From Culturomica massiliensis (GTDB lineage: Bacteria; Bacteroidota; Bacteroidia; Bacteroidales; Marinifilaceae): a stretch of DNA of 64,000 bases. The stretch covers positions 1,178,001 to 1,242,000 of the forward strand of contig NZ_LT594621.1 of assembly GCF_900091655.1 (NCBI RefSeq). Direction: 5' to 3'. Shown one piece after another: positions 26,077-35,596 of the stretch; positions within the stretch are counted from its first letter, which is position 1; the number at the start of each line of letters is the position of its first letter. The translations under genes were made by a program, and so were the position numbers. Under the pieces are notes generated by a model. That model had not been told where the DNA came from. It made no database searches and saw only the letters and a list, made by a program, of their open reading frames with translations.

Positions 26077-27402
26077 ATGGGTAAAAAATTCTATATCGAA
26101 ACCTACGGCTGCCAAATGAATGTCGCTGATAGTGAAGTTGTCGCAGCCATTTTAACAGCTAAAGGCTTTGAACACACCAAAGATAAAAACGAAGCGGATA
26201 TCATTCTGGTAAATACCTGCTCTGTCCGCGAAAATGCAGAGCAACGGGTACGGGGACGCGTACAAGGGTTTTCTGAAATCCGCAAAAGAAATCCCCATCT
26301 ACTCGTAGGAATTATGGGGTGTATGGCAGAACGTCTGGGAGAAAATCTATTCGAACAGGAAAAAAACGTCAATATCGTCGTCGGACCCGACGCTTACATG
26401 GACCTGCCTTTATTGATTGAAAAGGCCGCCAAAGGAGAAAAGGCTATCAACATCGAGCTTTCGGAAACCGAAACGTACAAAGACATTTGCCCTTCCCGTA
26501 TCGACGAAACGACGATTTCAGGTTTTGTATCCATCATGCGCGGATGCAACAACTTCTGTACCTACTGCATCGTACCGTACACGCGGGGACGCGAGCGCAG
26601 CCGCAGTCCGCACAGTATCGTAGCGGAAGTGATCGACCTGCAGAGACGCGGATTCAAAGAAGTGACCCTATTGGGACAGAACGTCAACTCCTACCGTTAC
26701 AAAGACGAAACCTCCGACATAAATTTTCCGGCATTACTGGAAACGGTAGCCCGTACCGTGCCTCAAATGCGGATCCGGTTTGCTACCTCCCACCCTAAAG
26801 ATATGAGCGATGCCACACTGGAAACCATCGCCCGTTACCCGAATATATGCAAAGCCATCCACTTACCCGTACAATCGGGAAGTAATTCGGTACTCAAAGA
26901 CATGAACCGGAAATACACCCGTGAATGGTATTTGGACCGGATTGCCGCCATCCGCCGTATCATCCCCGAATGCGGCATCTCGACAGACGTATTTGTCGGT
27001 TTCCATAACGAAAGTGAAGCAGATTTTCAGCAGACGCTGGAACTGATGCAACAAGTCGGATTCGATCTGGCTTATATGTTTAAATATTCCGAGCGTCCTG
27101 GCACAATGGCTTCCAAACGTTTACCTGATAATGTCGATGAAGAAACCAAAGGGAGACGCCTCCAGCAATTGATCGATCTGCAAACAGGCTGGTCTCTGGA
27201 AAGTAACCGCCGGGATATCGGAAAAACGTTCGAAGTACTGGTAGAAGGGATTTCGAAAAAAAGTCCGGACGAAATGTTCGGGCGCAGCAGTCAGAACAAA
27301 GTGATCGTATTCCCTTGCAAAACAGCCAAAGCCGGCGATCTTATCCAGGTAAAGGTGAAAGACTGTACTTCGGCGACTTTAATAGGAGAAGCCGTCGGTT
27401 GA
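26077..27402 (+). CDS. miaB: tRNA-2-methylthio-N6-dimethylallyladenosine synthase
   Basis: Radical-SAM methylthiotransferase that converts i6A37 to ms2i6A37 in tRNAs reading UNN codons. 441 residues: N-terminal UPF0004 domain with cysteines in YGCQMN, NTCSVRENAEQ and MGCMAER binding the auxiliary cluster; radical-SAM cluster CNNFCTYC near 157-164 (CxxxCxxC); C-terminal TRAM domain (about 375-438). NTCSVRENAEQR favours MiaB over RimO/MtaB. The start ATG directly follows a palindromic promoter. The TrmH-like gene 64 nt downstream may be co-transcribed. Confidence 0.96.
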   Translation: MGKKFYIETYGCQMNVADSEVVAAILTAKGFEHTKDKNEADIILVNTCSVRENAEQRVRGRVQGFSEIRKRNPHLLVGIMGCMAERLGENLFEQEKNVNIVVGPDAYMDLPLLIEKAAKGEKAINIELSETETYKDICPSRIDETTISGFVSIMRGCNNFCTYCIVPYTRGRERSRSPHSIVAEVIDLQRRGFKEVTLLGQNVNSYRYKDETSDINFPALLETVARTVPQMRIRFATSHPKDMSDATLETIARYPNICKAIHLPVQSGSNSVLKDMNRKYTREWYLDRIAAIRRIIPECGISTDVFVGFHNESEADFQQTLELMQQVGFDLAYMFKYSERPGTMASKRLPDNVDEETKGRRLQQLIDLQTGWSLESNRRDIGKTFEVLVEGISKKSPDEMFGRSSQNKVIVFPCKTAKAGDLIQVKVKDCTSATLIGEAVG

Positions 27403-27466
27403 TTTTTGATTGAATGAATCTGTCAACAAATCAGTTTACCCAATAATTTAAAATTCATTACAATCG

Positions 27467-28009
27467 ATGGAAAACAGAAAATTACAAAACGAAGAACTTC
27501 ACCGGATCAGCACCGAAGAATTTAAGTCGGTAGAAAAACTGCCCATCGTTATCGTTCTGGACAATATCCGCAGTCTGAATAATGTCGGTTCCGTATTCCG
27601 GACGTCAGATGCGTTCCGGCTCTCTAAAATATACCTTTGCGGCATAACAGCCACCCCGCCCAACCGGGAAATCCATAAAACAGCTTTAGGAGCAGAAGAA
27701 TCGGTGGCATGGGAATACAGTAAAGATACATTACCTGTCATCCATCGTTTAGAGGCCGACGGCTATAAAGTGTTCTCGGTAGAACAGGCCGAGAACAGCC
27801 TGTCACTGGAAAAGGTGACACTTCCCACCGATGGAAAATACGCACTGGTTTTCGGCAATGAAGTGAAAGGGGTACAACAGGAAGTCATCGATCATTCTGC
27901 CGGTTGCATCGAAATTCCCCAATTCGGGACAAAACATTCATTCAACATTTCCGTCAGTGTAGGCATCGTACTGTGGCAGGTCGTCCGTCCGTGGCTAAAC
28001 CGTTTCTGA
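27467..28009 (+). CDS. SpoU/TrmH-family RNA methyltransferase
   Basis: A 180-residue SPOUT-class RNA 2'-O-methyltransferase. Motif 1 is VLDNIRSLNNVGSVFRTSDA (about 28-47); motif 2 FGNEVKGV (about 128-135); motif 3 IPQFGTKHSFNISVSVGI (about 147-164), which forms the trefoil knot and AdoMet site. It lacks an N-terminal RNA-binding extension, so it is a minimal TrmH-like enzyme; the nucleotide modified is unknown. It is convergent with folP, with a shared terminator over both stops. Confidence 0.88.
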   Translation: MENRKLQNEELHRISTEEFKSVEKLPIVIVLDNIRSLNNVGSVFRTSDAFRLSKIYLCGITATPPNREIHKTALGAEESVAWEYSKDTLPVIHRLEADGYKVFSVEQAENSLSLEKVTLPTDGKYALVFGNEVKGVQQEVIDHSAGCIEIPQFGTKHSFNISVSVGIVLWQVVRPWLNRF

Positions 28010-28034
28010 TCTTCAAAACACGGATCAGAAACGG
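28000..28034. terminator. Bidirectional terminator over convergent stop codons
   Basis: Arms CCGTTTCTGATC (28000-28011) and GATCAGAAACGG (28023-28034), loop 11 nt. It overlaps the stop codons of both the TrmH-like gene and folP. The T-tract is poor, so termination may need Rho or act by RNA processing. Confidence 0.65.
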
Positions 28035-28870
28035 GCAAACTGATGTATACAGTTGAACAGTTTCACAGCTTCTACAGCTTCTTTTACATCATGTACCCGC
28101 AACAATTGAGCCCCTTTCATCAGTGACACCGTATTCAACACCGTCGTGCCGTTTAATGCCTCCGCCGGCGTAATGTCCAAAGTCTTCCAGATCATACCCT
28201 TTCTGGAAATTCCGGAAAGTACCGGATAACCCAATTCCTGAAAAGTATCCAATGCTTCCATCAATTGGAAATTATGTTCAGCCGTTTTTCCAAATCCGAA
28301 CCCCGGATCCAGGATCAGGTTATCGAATCCCAACTCATTCAGACGGGTAATCCGTTCCTTAAAAAAGAGCTTTACCTCCTCCACGACATTTTCGTACACC
28401 GGATTCCGTTGCATTGTCCGGGGAATGCCCTGTATATGCATCAGAATATAAGGCACTTTCATCCGGGCTACCGTTTCAAACATCCGGCTGTCCATCGTTC
28501 CTCCGGAAATATCGTTGACAATGACCGGGCCCAGGCAAGTATTAATTTCTTCCGCTATTTTCGCCCGGTAAGTATCTATCGAAACAAGCATATTCGGATA
28601 ATATTTCCGGATCAGCTCGACAGCCGGTTCCAGCCGGGCCATTTCCTCTTTCTCGTCAACCCCGGCAGCCCCCGGACGGGTAGAACAAGCTCCGACATCA
28701 ATGATATCCGCTCCCTCCTCCACAATCTGCCGGATACGTTCAATGACCTTCGTTTCACTAAGATACTTACCCCCATCGTAAAAGGAATCGGGAGTCACAT
28801 TCAAAATTCCCATCACCCGGGGACGGGATAAATCGAGCACTTGCCTTTCTATTACCGGAAACTTTATCAT
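28025..28870 (-). CDS. folP: Dihydropteroate synthase
   Basis: Folate biosynthesis enzyme joining p-aminobenzoate to hydroxymethyl-dihydropterin pyrophosphate; the sulfonamide target. 281 residues with the conserved loops NVTPDSFYDGGKY (about 25-37), DVGACSTRPGA (about 59-69), SIDTYRA, NDISGG, DPGFGFGKT and the C-terminal RVHDVKE. The GACSTRPG loop shows no obvious sul-type insertion. It is divergent from the DUF1599 gene across a 111-nt AT-rich gap holding a 7-mer tandem repeat. Confidence 0.96.
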   Translation of the reverse strand: MIKFPVIERQVLDLSRPRVMGILNVTPDSFYDGGKYLSETKVIERIRQIVEEGADIIDVGACSTRPGAAGVDEKEEMARLEPAVELIRKYYPNMLVSIDTYRAKIAEEINTCLGPVIVNDISGGTMDSRMFETVARMKVPYILMHIQGIPRTMQRNPVYENVVEEVKLFFKERITRLNELGFDNLILDPGFGFGKTAEHNFQLMEALDTFQELGYPVLSGISRKGMIWKTLDITPAEALNGTTVLNTVSLMKGAQLLRVHDVKEAVEAVKLFNCIHQFARF

Positions 28871-28878
28871 GATTGCTA

Positions 28879-28903
28879 AAAATTGAAAATTGAAAATTGA
28901 AAT
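28879..28903. repeat. Short tandem repeat, 7-mer AAAATTG
   Basis: Three full copies and one partial copy of AAAATTG in the divergent folP/DUF1599 gap. Such AT-rich microrepeats can vary in copy number and alter promoter spacing. Confidence 0.7.
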
Positions 28904-28981
28904 ATTATCAATTCTATTTATTAATTTTACACCTCAAAATAACAACGAGTTTTTTACATTTCATAATGTAAACCGAAAATT

Positions 28982-29524
28982 ATGGTGGATACTTCACAAG
29001 AATATGACAGCGTAATAAATATATGCCGTGATATTTTTACAAAAAAAATGCACGACTACGGCACAGCTTGGCGGATATTACGCACAACATCAATTACAGA
29101 TCAGATATTTATCAAAGCCAACCGCATACGTTGCATAGAAGAAAAAGGCGTATGCAAAGTACATGAAGGTATTGTGCCGGAATTCATCGGCATCATCAAT
29201 TATGCCATCATGGGACTTATCCAGTTGGAACTCGGCCCGGGAGAAGATACTCCTCCTGAAAAAATAACCGCACGATACGATGAATATTTTCAAAGCGCCA
29301 AACGTCTGATGTTAGACAAAAATCACGATTACGACGAAGCATGGCGAAGTATGCGTATCAGTTCCTATACCGATCTCATTCTGATGAAGATCAAACGGAC
29401 CAAGCAAATCGAGGACAATCAAGGCGATACCCTGATATCGGAAGGTATAGATGCCAATTACTACGACATGGTCAATTATGCCGTCTTTGCCCTGATCCGC
29501 TTATGTGTCGAGAACAAACAATAA
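28982..29524 (+). CDS. DUF1599-domain protein
   Basis: A 180-residue cytoplasmic protein made of two similar halves: each has a K-xx-DYGTAWR / KNHDYDEAWRSMR motif (about residues 21-28 and 104-113) followed by (T)D-x-I-x-K-x-x-R. The duplicated DY-x-x-AWR pattern defines DUF1599, a Bacteroidota family of unknown role with a resemblance to nucleotide-modification/MazG-like helical proteins. It precedes the DoxX-like gene by 42 nt and tpiA, a gene order familiar in Bacteroidales. Confidence 0.85.
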   Translation: MVDTSQEYDSVINICRDIFTKKMHDYGTAWRILRTTSITDQIFIKANRIRCIEEKGVCKVHEGIVPEFIGIINYAIMGLIQLELGPGEDTPPEKITARYDEYFQSAKRLMLDKNHDYDEAWRSMRISSYTDLILMKIKRTKQIEDNQGDTLISEGIDANYYDMVNYAVFALIRLCVENKQ

Positions 29525-29566
29525 AAACAGAAACGATTTATATATTTTTATAAACTCCAAAGTACA

Positions 29567-30814
29567 ATGAAATTTTTACTGAATATCTGCAGGATTCTTA
29601 TCGGACTAGTGTTTATTTTCTCCGGCTTTGTAAAAGGGATAGATCCGTTGGGATCCGATTACAAATTCACCGACTACTTCAACGCTTTCGGAATGAGCTG
29701 GATGAATTTTTCCGCATTATTCTTTTCTTTCTTGCTTTCCATGGCAGAATTCATTATCGGTATTTGCTTATTTTTAAATATCAAAACAAAATTAGCCTCC
29801 TGGGGAGCCCTTCTTTTCATGGCAGTCTTCACTCCCCTGACGTTGATCCTCGCAATCAAAAATCCGGTGACAGACTGCGGCTGTTTCGGAGATGCCTTGG
29901 TCTTGACCAATTGGGAAACCTTTTTTAAAAATATCATCCTATTGGTTATGGTATTGCTGGTGTTTTTCAACCGCAATCGGTTCAAATCCATTTTCAACGT
30001 CCTGGAACAGAGTGTTATTCTGACGGGAAGTATTATATTTATGTTTTGCATAGAAATGTACAGCTATCGTCATCTGCCGATCCTGGACTTCCGCCCCTAT
30101 GCCGTCGGAGCCAACATCACCGAAGGTATGACGATTCCGGAAGGAGCTCCTCACGACGAATACAGCACAACCTTAAAATACAAAAATAAAAATACAGGAG
30201 AGATTAAGGAATTTGATGAAAGCAACTTCCCCTGGCAAGACACATTGAATTGGGAATTTCACAGTTCCAGCCAAAAATTATTAAAGGAAGGCTATAAAGC
30301 CCCCATCCACGATTTTGTCATTGAACACCCCGAATACGGAGACATCACAGAAGAAGTGCTGAACGATGACGACTACACGTTCTTAGTCGTTTCTTACAAA
30401 TTGAGCAAAGCCTCGGCAGAAGCACAGGATAAACTCAACAAGCTGGCAGCTTATGCCAGTGAGAACGGCTACCGCTTTTACGGCCTGACAGCTTCCAACG
30501 CCGACGAAATCACCGATTTTGTTCACAAATACAACGTCAACTACAGCTTCTGCGCTACAGATGAAATTCAATTAAAAACCGTGACCCGTTCCAATCCGGG
30601 CCTTGTATTATTGAAAAAAGGAACCATTATCGATAAATGGGGACACCGGGATATTCCGGATGCCGATGAACTGAAAGGAAAAGATCCTTTATCTTTCTGC
30701 CTGCTGGAACAACAATACATTACCGATCGGTATGTGATTTATTCCCTGGCTTTACTATACATGTTCCTGCTGGCCTTCTACATGATAAAAAAATACAAAA
30801 GACTGGCAAAATAA
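29567..30814 (+). CDS. DoxX-family membrane protein with thioredoxin-like C-terminal part
   Basis: A 415-residue inner-membrane protein. Four spans in the first 150 residues form a DoxX/MauE-like domain, with the redox-type motif DCGCFGDAL near 104-112 that is typical of MauE-like proteins. A periplasmic region (about 170-370) looks thioredoxin-like but lacks a CxxC; a last span lies near 388-410. It may take part in disulfide or quinone redox chemistry in the envelope; unproven. It is 42 nt after the DUF1599 gene and 58 nt before tpiA. Confidence 0.82.
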   Translation: MKFLLNICRILIGLVFIFSGFVKGIDPLGSDYKFTDYFNAFGMSWMNFSALFFSFLLSMAEFIIGICLFLNIKTKLASWGALLFMAVFTPLTLILAIKNPVTDCGCFGDALVLTNWETFFKNIILLVMVLLVFFNRNRFKSIFNVLEQSVILTGSIIFMFCIEMYSYRHLPILDFRPYAVGANITEGMTIPEGAPHDEYSTTLKYKNKNTGEIKEFDESNFPWQDTLNWEFHSSSQKLLKEGYKAPIHDFVIEHPEYGDITEEVLNDDDYTFLVVSYKLSKASAEAQDKLNKLAAYASENGYRFYGLTASNADEITDFVHKYNVNYSFCATDEIQLKTVTRSNPGLVLLKKGTIIDKWGHRDIPDADELKGKDPLSFCLLEQQYITDRYVIYSLALLYMFLLAFYMIKKYKRLAK

Positions 30815-30872
30815 GTCTTAAAGCAGATTATACGAAAAAATCATTCTAAACTTAATAATAAATTATACTACC

Positions 30873-31640
30873 ATGAGAAAAAAAATTGTTGCAGGTAACT
30901 GGAAAATGAATAAAACCCTTTCCGAAGGAATCGAACTGGCAAAAGAAGTAAATGCCAAAGTAAAATCACTGAACGCCTCCAATGTACAGGTAATCATCGG
31001 AACTCCGTTTATTCATCTGGCAGAAGTGAACAAAACTGTCGATCCGGCATTGGTTTCTGTCTCTGCACAAAATTGTGCCACGGAAGCATCCGGCGCATAC
31101 ACCGGTGAAGTATCGGCAGCCATGGTAGCCTCTACCGGGTGTAAATATGTTATTTTAGGACACTCGGAAAGAAGAAGCTATTACGGTGAAACAGATGCTA
31201 TCCTGGTAAAAAAAGTAGCCCGCGCCCTGGAAAACAAACTGGAAGTTATTTTCTGTGTAGGAGAAGTCCTGGCTGAGCGGGAAGCCAACCAACATTTTGA
31301 AGTTGTTAAATCCCAGTTGGTAAACGGCTTATTCAACCTGACGGCTGAAGAATTCGGAAACATTGTCATCGCTTACGAACCGGTATGGGCTATCGGTACC
31401 GGCAAAACAGCCACTTCCGACCAGGCACAGGAAATGCACGCCTTTATCCGCAAAGTTATTGCCGATCAATACGGTAAAGCCATTGCTGACAATACCTCCA
31501 TTCTTTACGGAGGAAGCTGCAACGCTAAAAATGCCGACGAACTATTCGCCAACCCGGATGTAGACGGCGGCTTAATCGGCGGCGCTTCCTTAAAAGCAGA
31601 AGATTTTTCCGCCATCATCTCCGCTCGTTCAAAACACTAA
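30873..31640 (+). CDS. tpiA: Triosephosphate isomerase
   Basis: Glycolytic enzyme interconverting dihydroxyacetone phosphate and glyceraldehyde-3-phosphate in the cytosol. The 255-residue TIM barrel has NWKMN with the catalytic Lys (about residue 11), the electrophilic His in LGHSERR (about 99), the catalytic Glu in AYEPVWAIGTGKT (about 170) and phosphate-binding GGS and GG motifs near the C-terminus. It is the last gene of the DUF1599-DoxX-tpiA run and is followed by a clear terminator. Confidence 0.97.
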   Translation: MRKKIVAGNWKMNKTLSEGIELAKEVNAKVKSLNASNVQVIIGTPFIHLAEVNKTVDPALVSVSAQNCATEASGAYTGEVSAAMVASTGCKYVILGHSERRSYYGETDAILVKKVARALENKLEVIFCVGEVLAEREANQHFEVVKSQLVNGLFNLTAEEFGNIVIAYEPVWAIGTGKTATSDQAQEMHAFIRKVIADQYGKAIADNTSILYGGSCNAKNADELFANPDVDGGLIGGASLKAEDFSAIISARSKH

Positions 31641-31655
31641 ACTTCAAAACAAAAT

Positions 31656-31699
31656 AAAGACTGGGAGTCTGCTTTAATCATAAAGAACTTCCAGTCTTT
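31656..31699 (+). terminator. Rho-independent terminator after tpiA
   Basis: Arms AAAGACTGGGAGT (31656-31668) and ACTTCCAGTCTTT (31687-31699) with one mismatch, 18-nt loop, then a T-rich run. Confidence 0.8.
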
Positions 31700-31728
31700 A
31701 TTTTTACGATACCTTTCAAATTATTTTC

Positions 31729-33447
31729 TTATCTCGTTTCCTGATACTCTATCCATTCCCCATCCATATCCTTATATTTATTGTATAAATACGGGTCCCA
31801 TTCAATCTTTGGAACAAAAGTACGAGTAGACACTGTTGTATCTATCTGTCCTTCAAAATTTGTCACCATAAAAAGAGTAAACTTTACAAAATGGTTTTTA
31901 TCAAATCGATAAGTACCTTCCATTGTCTCTGTTTTCGGTATAAAAGCCGCTTTTAAAGGCCGTCCGTATTGCTGATACATATCATAAGTCGTATATATAT
32001 GCGGATCAAAATGATCTTCATAAATAGCTATACTATCTGCACTATTTTCATATAATAAGTTCTTAAAATATCCCGTTAAAAAAGAACTACTTCCTCCTAA
32101 AACTCCGAAATCAGTATATACTACGGGTATCTGTGGTATTTTTCCTTTATAGTGTACCACTTCCATTTCCGTCCAATATTTCAATAAATGAGATTCCAAA
32201 GCTAGATTAAACAAAAGTTCATATTTATATCCTTTAATTCCTCTGAATTTGTATGAATATTGATGATATAAATTGTCATAAGAACTAGGTTGATGATCAG
32301 CTATCGGACTTAGATAAACAATCGGCTGGGCCGCAAGATTCCATGCACCTAATGCCCCTATACGGTCATGCGAAAAATCTGTACGAAGACTTAAAATTGG
32401 TGCCGGAGACACAAACGACAACGTACCTGTAGTTCTACTATTTCCCTGGGTATTGATTTGTATATCCATTCTATTCGTCACGGTTTTAGAAAACCTCCCT
32501 GTAAAAGCATTCAATATCTTATTTATTCCCCCCTTAACAAGGGACTTTACTGATCCAATTACCAAAGAAGAAATCCATCCTCTGGTTTGCAGAGAATTCT
32601 CTTTTATCTTTCCCTCATCAATCTCTTTTTTTAACCAATTAGCAGCATAATTCCCCGAAATATTAGCTATTTCCCCCGTAAATTTACTCAATGGGTTCCG
32701 GGATGAATAAGATAAAAGTGTTCCTGAAGACGCTTCTTCATATTGTCCAAATAAATCAAGCTCTCCTACATTCAATGTTTGTGCATTTATATCCATAACC
32801 TGAGTAGCATTCGGAGCATAAGTCAACAGTACCTGAAAACAATTCCATCCTTTACGTATTCCCTTGTCCGAATAAGTTGAAAACGTCGAAGTTTCAATCA
32901 CATTACACTGTCCAAAAGATAGAGGGTGGCACAACTCATTTACACAATTCATCCATTGCTGAGGATATTGAAAAAGCAAAAACCAAATACAAGTATTATT
33001 ACTAACATCATTTTCCTTATAGTAATATACTTTCAAAATACCTGTTCGCAAATTATGAAATATCATATAATTTCTGTCCGGACTTGCGCCTTCTGAGGGG
33101 ACTAATGTGTGAAACACAAGCTGCCAGCCATCTTTTTTCCGAATATCTATAGCAATATCGTAAGGCACATTACTATCAGAAATACTATTCCATGGTAATT
33201 TTACAGAAGCTCCGGAACCTAAGGTAATAGCCGAACAATTTTCCCAATCAGATTCGAATACTGATTCACTTCTGGCTTTTAATTTCCAATTCCGATAAGC
33301 CAATGATAGAGGATAAACATTCCCTTTCATATATTCTGCATCTTCAAAATCATTCTCACTCTCTATACTTTCACTTATTCTTTCTTCCTGACAGGATGAT
33401 AAACCAATATAAAAAACAAATAATAATAAAATGCGGAAATACTTCAT
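31729..33447 (-). CDS. Large lipoprotein of unknown function
   Basis: Unrecognised 572-residue lipoprotein. The ATG at 33447 is chosen because it starts a signal peptide with lipobox LSSC (Cys18 or so, MKYFRILLLFVFYIGLSSC); the longer open frame would overlap the upstream gene out of phase. The mature part is mostly beta-rich with a central hydrophobic/amphipathic segment (SLVIGSVKSLVKGGINKILN, about 295-315) and no known motif. The gene is AT-rich compared with tpiA. It follows the LRR lipoprotein gene by 35 nt, so they likely form a two-gene unit. Confidence 0.7.
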   Translation of the reverse strand: MKYFRILLLFVFYIGLSSCQEERISESIESENDFEDAEYMKGNVYPLSLAYRNWKLKARSESVFESDWENCSAITLGSGASVKLPWNSISDSNVPYDIAIDIRKKDGWQLVFHTLVPSEGASPDRNYMIFHNLRTGILKVYYYKENDVSNNTCIWFLLFQYPQQWMNCVNELCHPLSFGQCNVIETSTFSTYSDKGIRKGWNCFQVLLTYAPNATQVMDINAQTLNVGELDLFGQYEEASSGTLLSYSSRNPLSKFTGEIANISGNYAANWLKKEIDEGKIKENSLQTRGWISSLVIGSVKSLVKGGINKILNAFTGRFSKTVTNRMDIQINTQGNSRTTGTLSFVSPAPILSLRTDFSHDRIGALGAWNLAAQPIVYLSPIADHQPSSYDNLYHQYSYKFRGIKGYKYELLFNLALESHLLKYWTEMEVVHYKGKIPQIPVVYTDFGVLGGSSSFLTGYFKNLLYENSADSIAIYEDHFDPHIYTTYDMYQQYGRPLKAAFIPKTETMEGTYRFDKNHFVKFTLFMVTNFEGQIDTTVSTRTFVPKIEWDPYLYNKYKDMDGEWIEYQETR

Positions 33448-33482
33448 GACTATTTTTAATTTATAAAAAACTGATTGTCTTC

Positions 33483-34349
33483 TTATTTTCCGGAATGTTC
33501 CCCGGGGATACCCGTGTATCCATAATATTTTTTTATATATTTCTCCGGAATATTTGTATATCCATACCCTTTTTGTTGCGGATAAGCCATCAAAACCAAA
33601 CGACACATCGCTACCGAATCATTCAACACATAATCAGGGATAACACCCGATATTTTGTTATAACTAAGATTTAAATAGGGTTTAGAGGTATCCGTATAAT
33701 ATTCAAAAGGTACTTCCGTATAATTATTTTCACTCAGATTCATCTGTACCTTTATACCCGAAGGGACTTTCCCTCCGAAATTATTATTAATCAACTGACA
33801 CACGCCAAAATATTCCGGTGAATAATTGGAAACTTCATCAGGAAGTATCAGATTAAGATTATCCGCAATCCGGAGTTCGTACAAATAAGGTAATCCAAAT
33901 ATTTCTTTAGGAATAACCCCCTCCATATCAGTAGAATAAATCTGTAATGATTCCAGTTTACTTAACTTCCCTATTTCAGCAGGAATCATGCCGTAAAATC
34001 CATGTCCACTCAGAGTTAATCGTCGCAATTCCGACAAATCACCAACCTTTGGCGATAGCATTCCATTCTGAGTTCCCCAGGGAATATCCAAATAAATCAC
34101 ACGCCACTCCATTTCAACCGAATCCAGATAGGCACCCACTCCACCCCAGGTATAAACATTCGTCAAATCCCAACGAACAAACCAATTTTTTCCATCACCT
34201 TGCTCATAGATATCAACCAGGGCCAGGCTATCCTTCACACTGAAATGAGGTTGTACTGGAGGCGGTTCAAATTTTTCTTTATCGTTATCACAAGCCTGAA
34301 TAAACAAAGAAAAAAATAGGACAAAAATGCTATACCTTAAATATTTCAT
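33483..34349 (-). CDS. Leucine-rich-repeat lipoprotein
   Basis: A 288-residue lipoprotein with signal peptide and lipobox IQAC (Cys20). About residues 38-60 resemble the short helical cap found before Bacteroidota LRR domains (LVDIYEQGDGKNW), followed by plant-type LRRs: LRRLTLSGHGFYGMIPAEIGKL, LESLQIYSTDMEGVIPKEI, and later, less regular repeats with LNLSYNKISGVIP. LRRs bind proteins, so it may be a surface adhesin or recognition protein. There is no type IX C-terminal signal. AT-rich; same strand as, and upstream of, the large lipoprotein. Confidence 0.82.
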   Translation of the reverse strand: MKYLRYSIFVLFFSLFIQACDNDKEKFEPPPVQPHFSVKDSLALVDIYEQGDGKNWFVRWDLTNVYTWGGVGAYLDSVEMEWRVIYLDIPWGTQNGMLSPKVGDLSELRRLTLSGHGFYGMIPAEIGKLSKLESLQIYSTDMEGVIPKEIFGLPYLYELRIADNLNLILPDEVSNYSPEYFGVCQLINNNFGGKVPSGIKVQMNLSENNYTEVPFEYYTDTSKPYLNLSYNKISGVIPDYVLNDSVAMCRLVLMAYPQQKGYGYTNIPEKYIKKYYGYTGIPGEHSGK

Positions 34350-34544
34350 ATATCAAAATCATAAACATATGTTTACAATAGTAAATAAAAAAGATATATT
34401 AACAAAATTTATTCCTATATTTTCTAATCAATCAAATTAATTTTCAATAGATTATTACTTTCTTATTCTTATTAATATCATTTTTCTGTTATTTTCATGC
34501 AGCAAATTCATATCTTATACGTCATATAGTCAGAAAGCAGTAAA

Positions 34545-35096
34545 ATGAGCGATTACAACATCATACGACGACAATGCCAAAAAGGTGACAGACGGGCCCA
34601 ACTCGAATTTTATATGCTATTTTATAAAAGCGTATACAATTGTTGCTTCCGTATACTGGGTAATCCCCAGGAATCGGAAGAGGTTATGCAGGAAACCTTT
34701 TTAAAGGTGCTCGACAAAATTGACGAGTACACGGGAGATGCCGATAGTATGAAACGTATCCTCAAACGTATTGCCATCAATCGGTCGATAGACATCTGTC
34801 GAAAACGCAAAATTCGTTTTATAGAATTAAACGAAGGAGTGGAATACACTGACGAACCGGAAGAAGAGGAACACATCGAAATGCAACTGGAAGCCATCCA
34901 TAAAATGATGCAGCTTTTACCGCAAGGTTACCGGATGATCCTGAATCTGCATCTGATAGAAAACCTGGATTACGCAGACATTGCGGTACAACTCCAGATT
35001 TCACCTTCCACTGTCCGTTCACAATATATCCGGGCCAAGCAAAAATTAGTTCAACTTATAAAAGAACATTATCCCCATGAGCAATTCATTGGATGA
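34545..35096 (+). CDS. ECF-type RNA polymerase sigma factor
   Basis: A 183-residue sigma-70 family factor of the ECF class. Region 2 (about 18-85) includes the core-binding/-10 helices with GNPQESEEVMQETFLKVL; region 4 (about 125-175) has a helix-turn-helix ending YADIAVQLQISPSTVRSQYIRAKQKL. There is no region 1 or 3. The gene overlaps the next by 20 nt, implying translational coupling with a membrane protein that probably acts as anti-sigma factor. Target promoters are unknown; autoregulation is likely. Confidence 0.92.
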   Translation: MSDYNIIRRQCQKGDRRAQLEFYMLFYKSVYNCCFRILGNPQESEEVMQETFLKVLDKIDEYTGDADSMKRILKRIAINRSIDICRKRKIRFIELNEGVEYTDEPEEEEHIEMQLEAIHKMMQLLPQGYRMILNLHLIENLDYADIAVQLQISPSTVRSQYIRAKQKLVQLIKEHYPHEQFIG

Positions 35097-35592
35097 ACAA
35101 ATCAGAAAACAGGCAGGAATGCTTGACAATGCACTTCCGCCTATGGGACACTTCGAACGTTTCGAACAGCGTCTCGAACGCCACGAAAAAAAGAAACACA
35201 CACACTGGCGCAGATGGATAATAACGACAAGCGCCGCTGCAGCCATTGCACTTATCCTCATGTTCCAATATTCCCGTCCCCGGCAAGCGATGTCTTATCC
35301 GGAATCGATACAGGAAGTTACAGCCTATTACAACCGGCAATTGCAGGATGAAATCGGCAAAGTGAGAGAAGAAACCGATCATATCACGGACCTTCAGTCT
35401 CAACGGGAAGTGCGGGACAATATTGAGGACATGCAAATTAAATTCCAGAAATGGGGTGCATCTTTGCCCAGGATGTCTGAAGAAGATCATATTGCATTAA
35501 TCGTACTCCGCTACAACGCAGAAATGGAATCCCTGCAACGCATACGCGCCATTTTAGAGGATATTCCAAATAATCAACAACATAAATTATAA
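35077..35592 (+). CDS. Single-span membrane protein, probable anti-sigma factor
   Basis: A 171-residue protein with a basic, charged cytoplasmic N-terminus (about 1-45), one membrane span (IITTSAAAAIALILMF, about 49-66) and a periplasmic helical region. The 20-nt overlap with the ECF sigma gene and the topology suggest an anti-sigma factor, but no zinc-binding ZAS motif (HxxxCxxC) is present and no FecR domain is seen, so the function is inferred from context. The adhesin-like gene follows 4 nt later. Confidence 0.72.
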   Translation: MSNSLDEQIRKQAGMLDNALPPMGHFERFEQRLERHEKKKHTHWRRWIITTSAAAAIALILMFQYSRPRQAMSYPESIQEVTAYYNRQLQDEIGKVREETDHITDLQSQREVRDNIEDMQIKFQKWGASLPRMSEEDHIALIVLRYNAEMESLQRIRAILEDIPNNQQHKL

Positions 35593-35596
35593 AACT

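Noticed and set aside
33448..33606. N-terminal extension of the large lipoprotein into the LRR gene
   Set aside because: It overlaps the LRR coding sequence out of phase, and the internal ATG provides a proper lipoprotein signal peptide.
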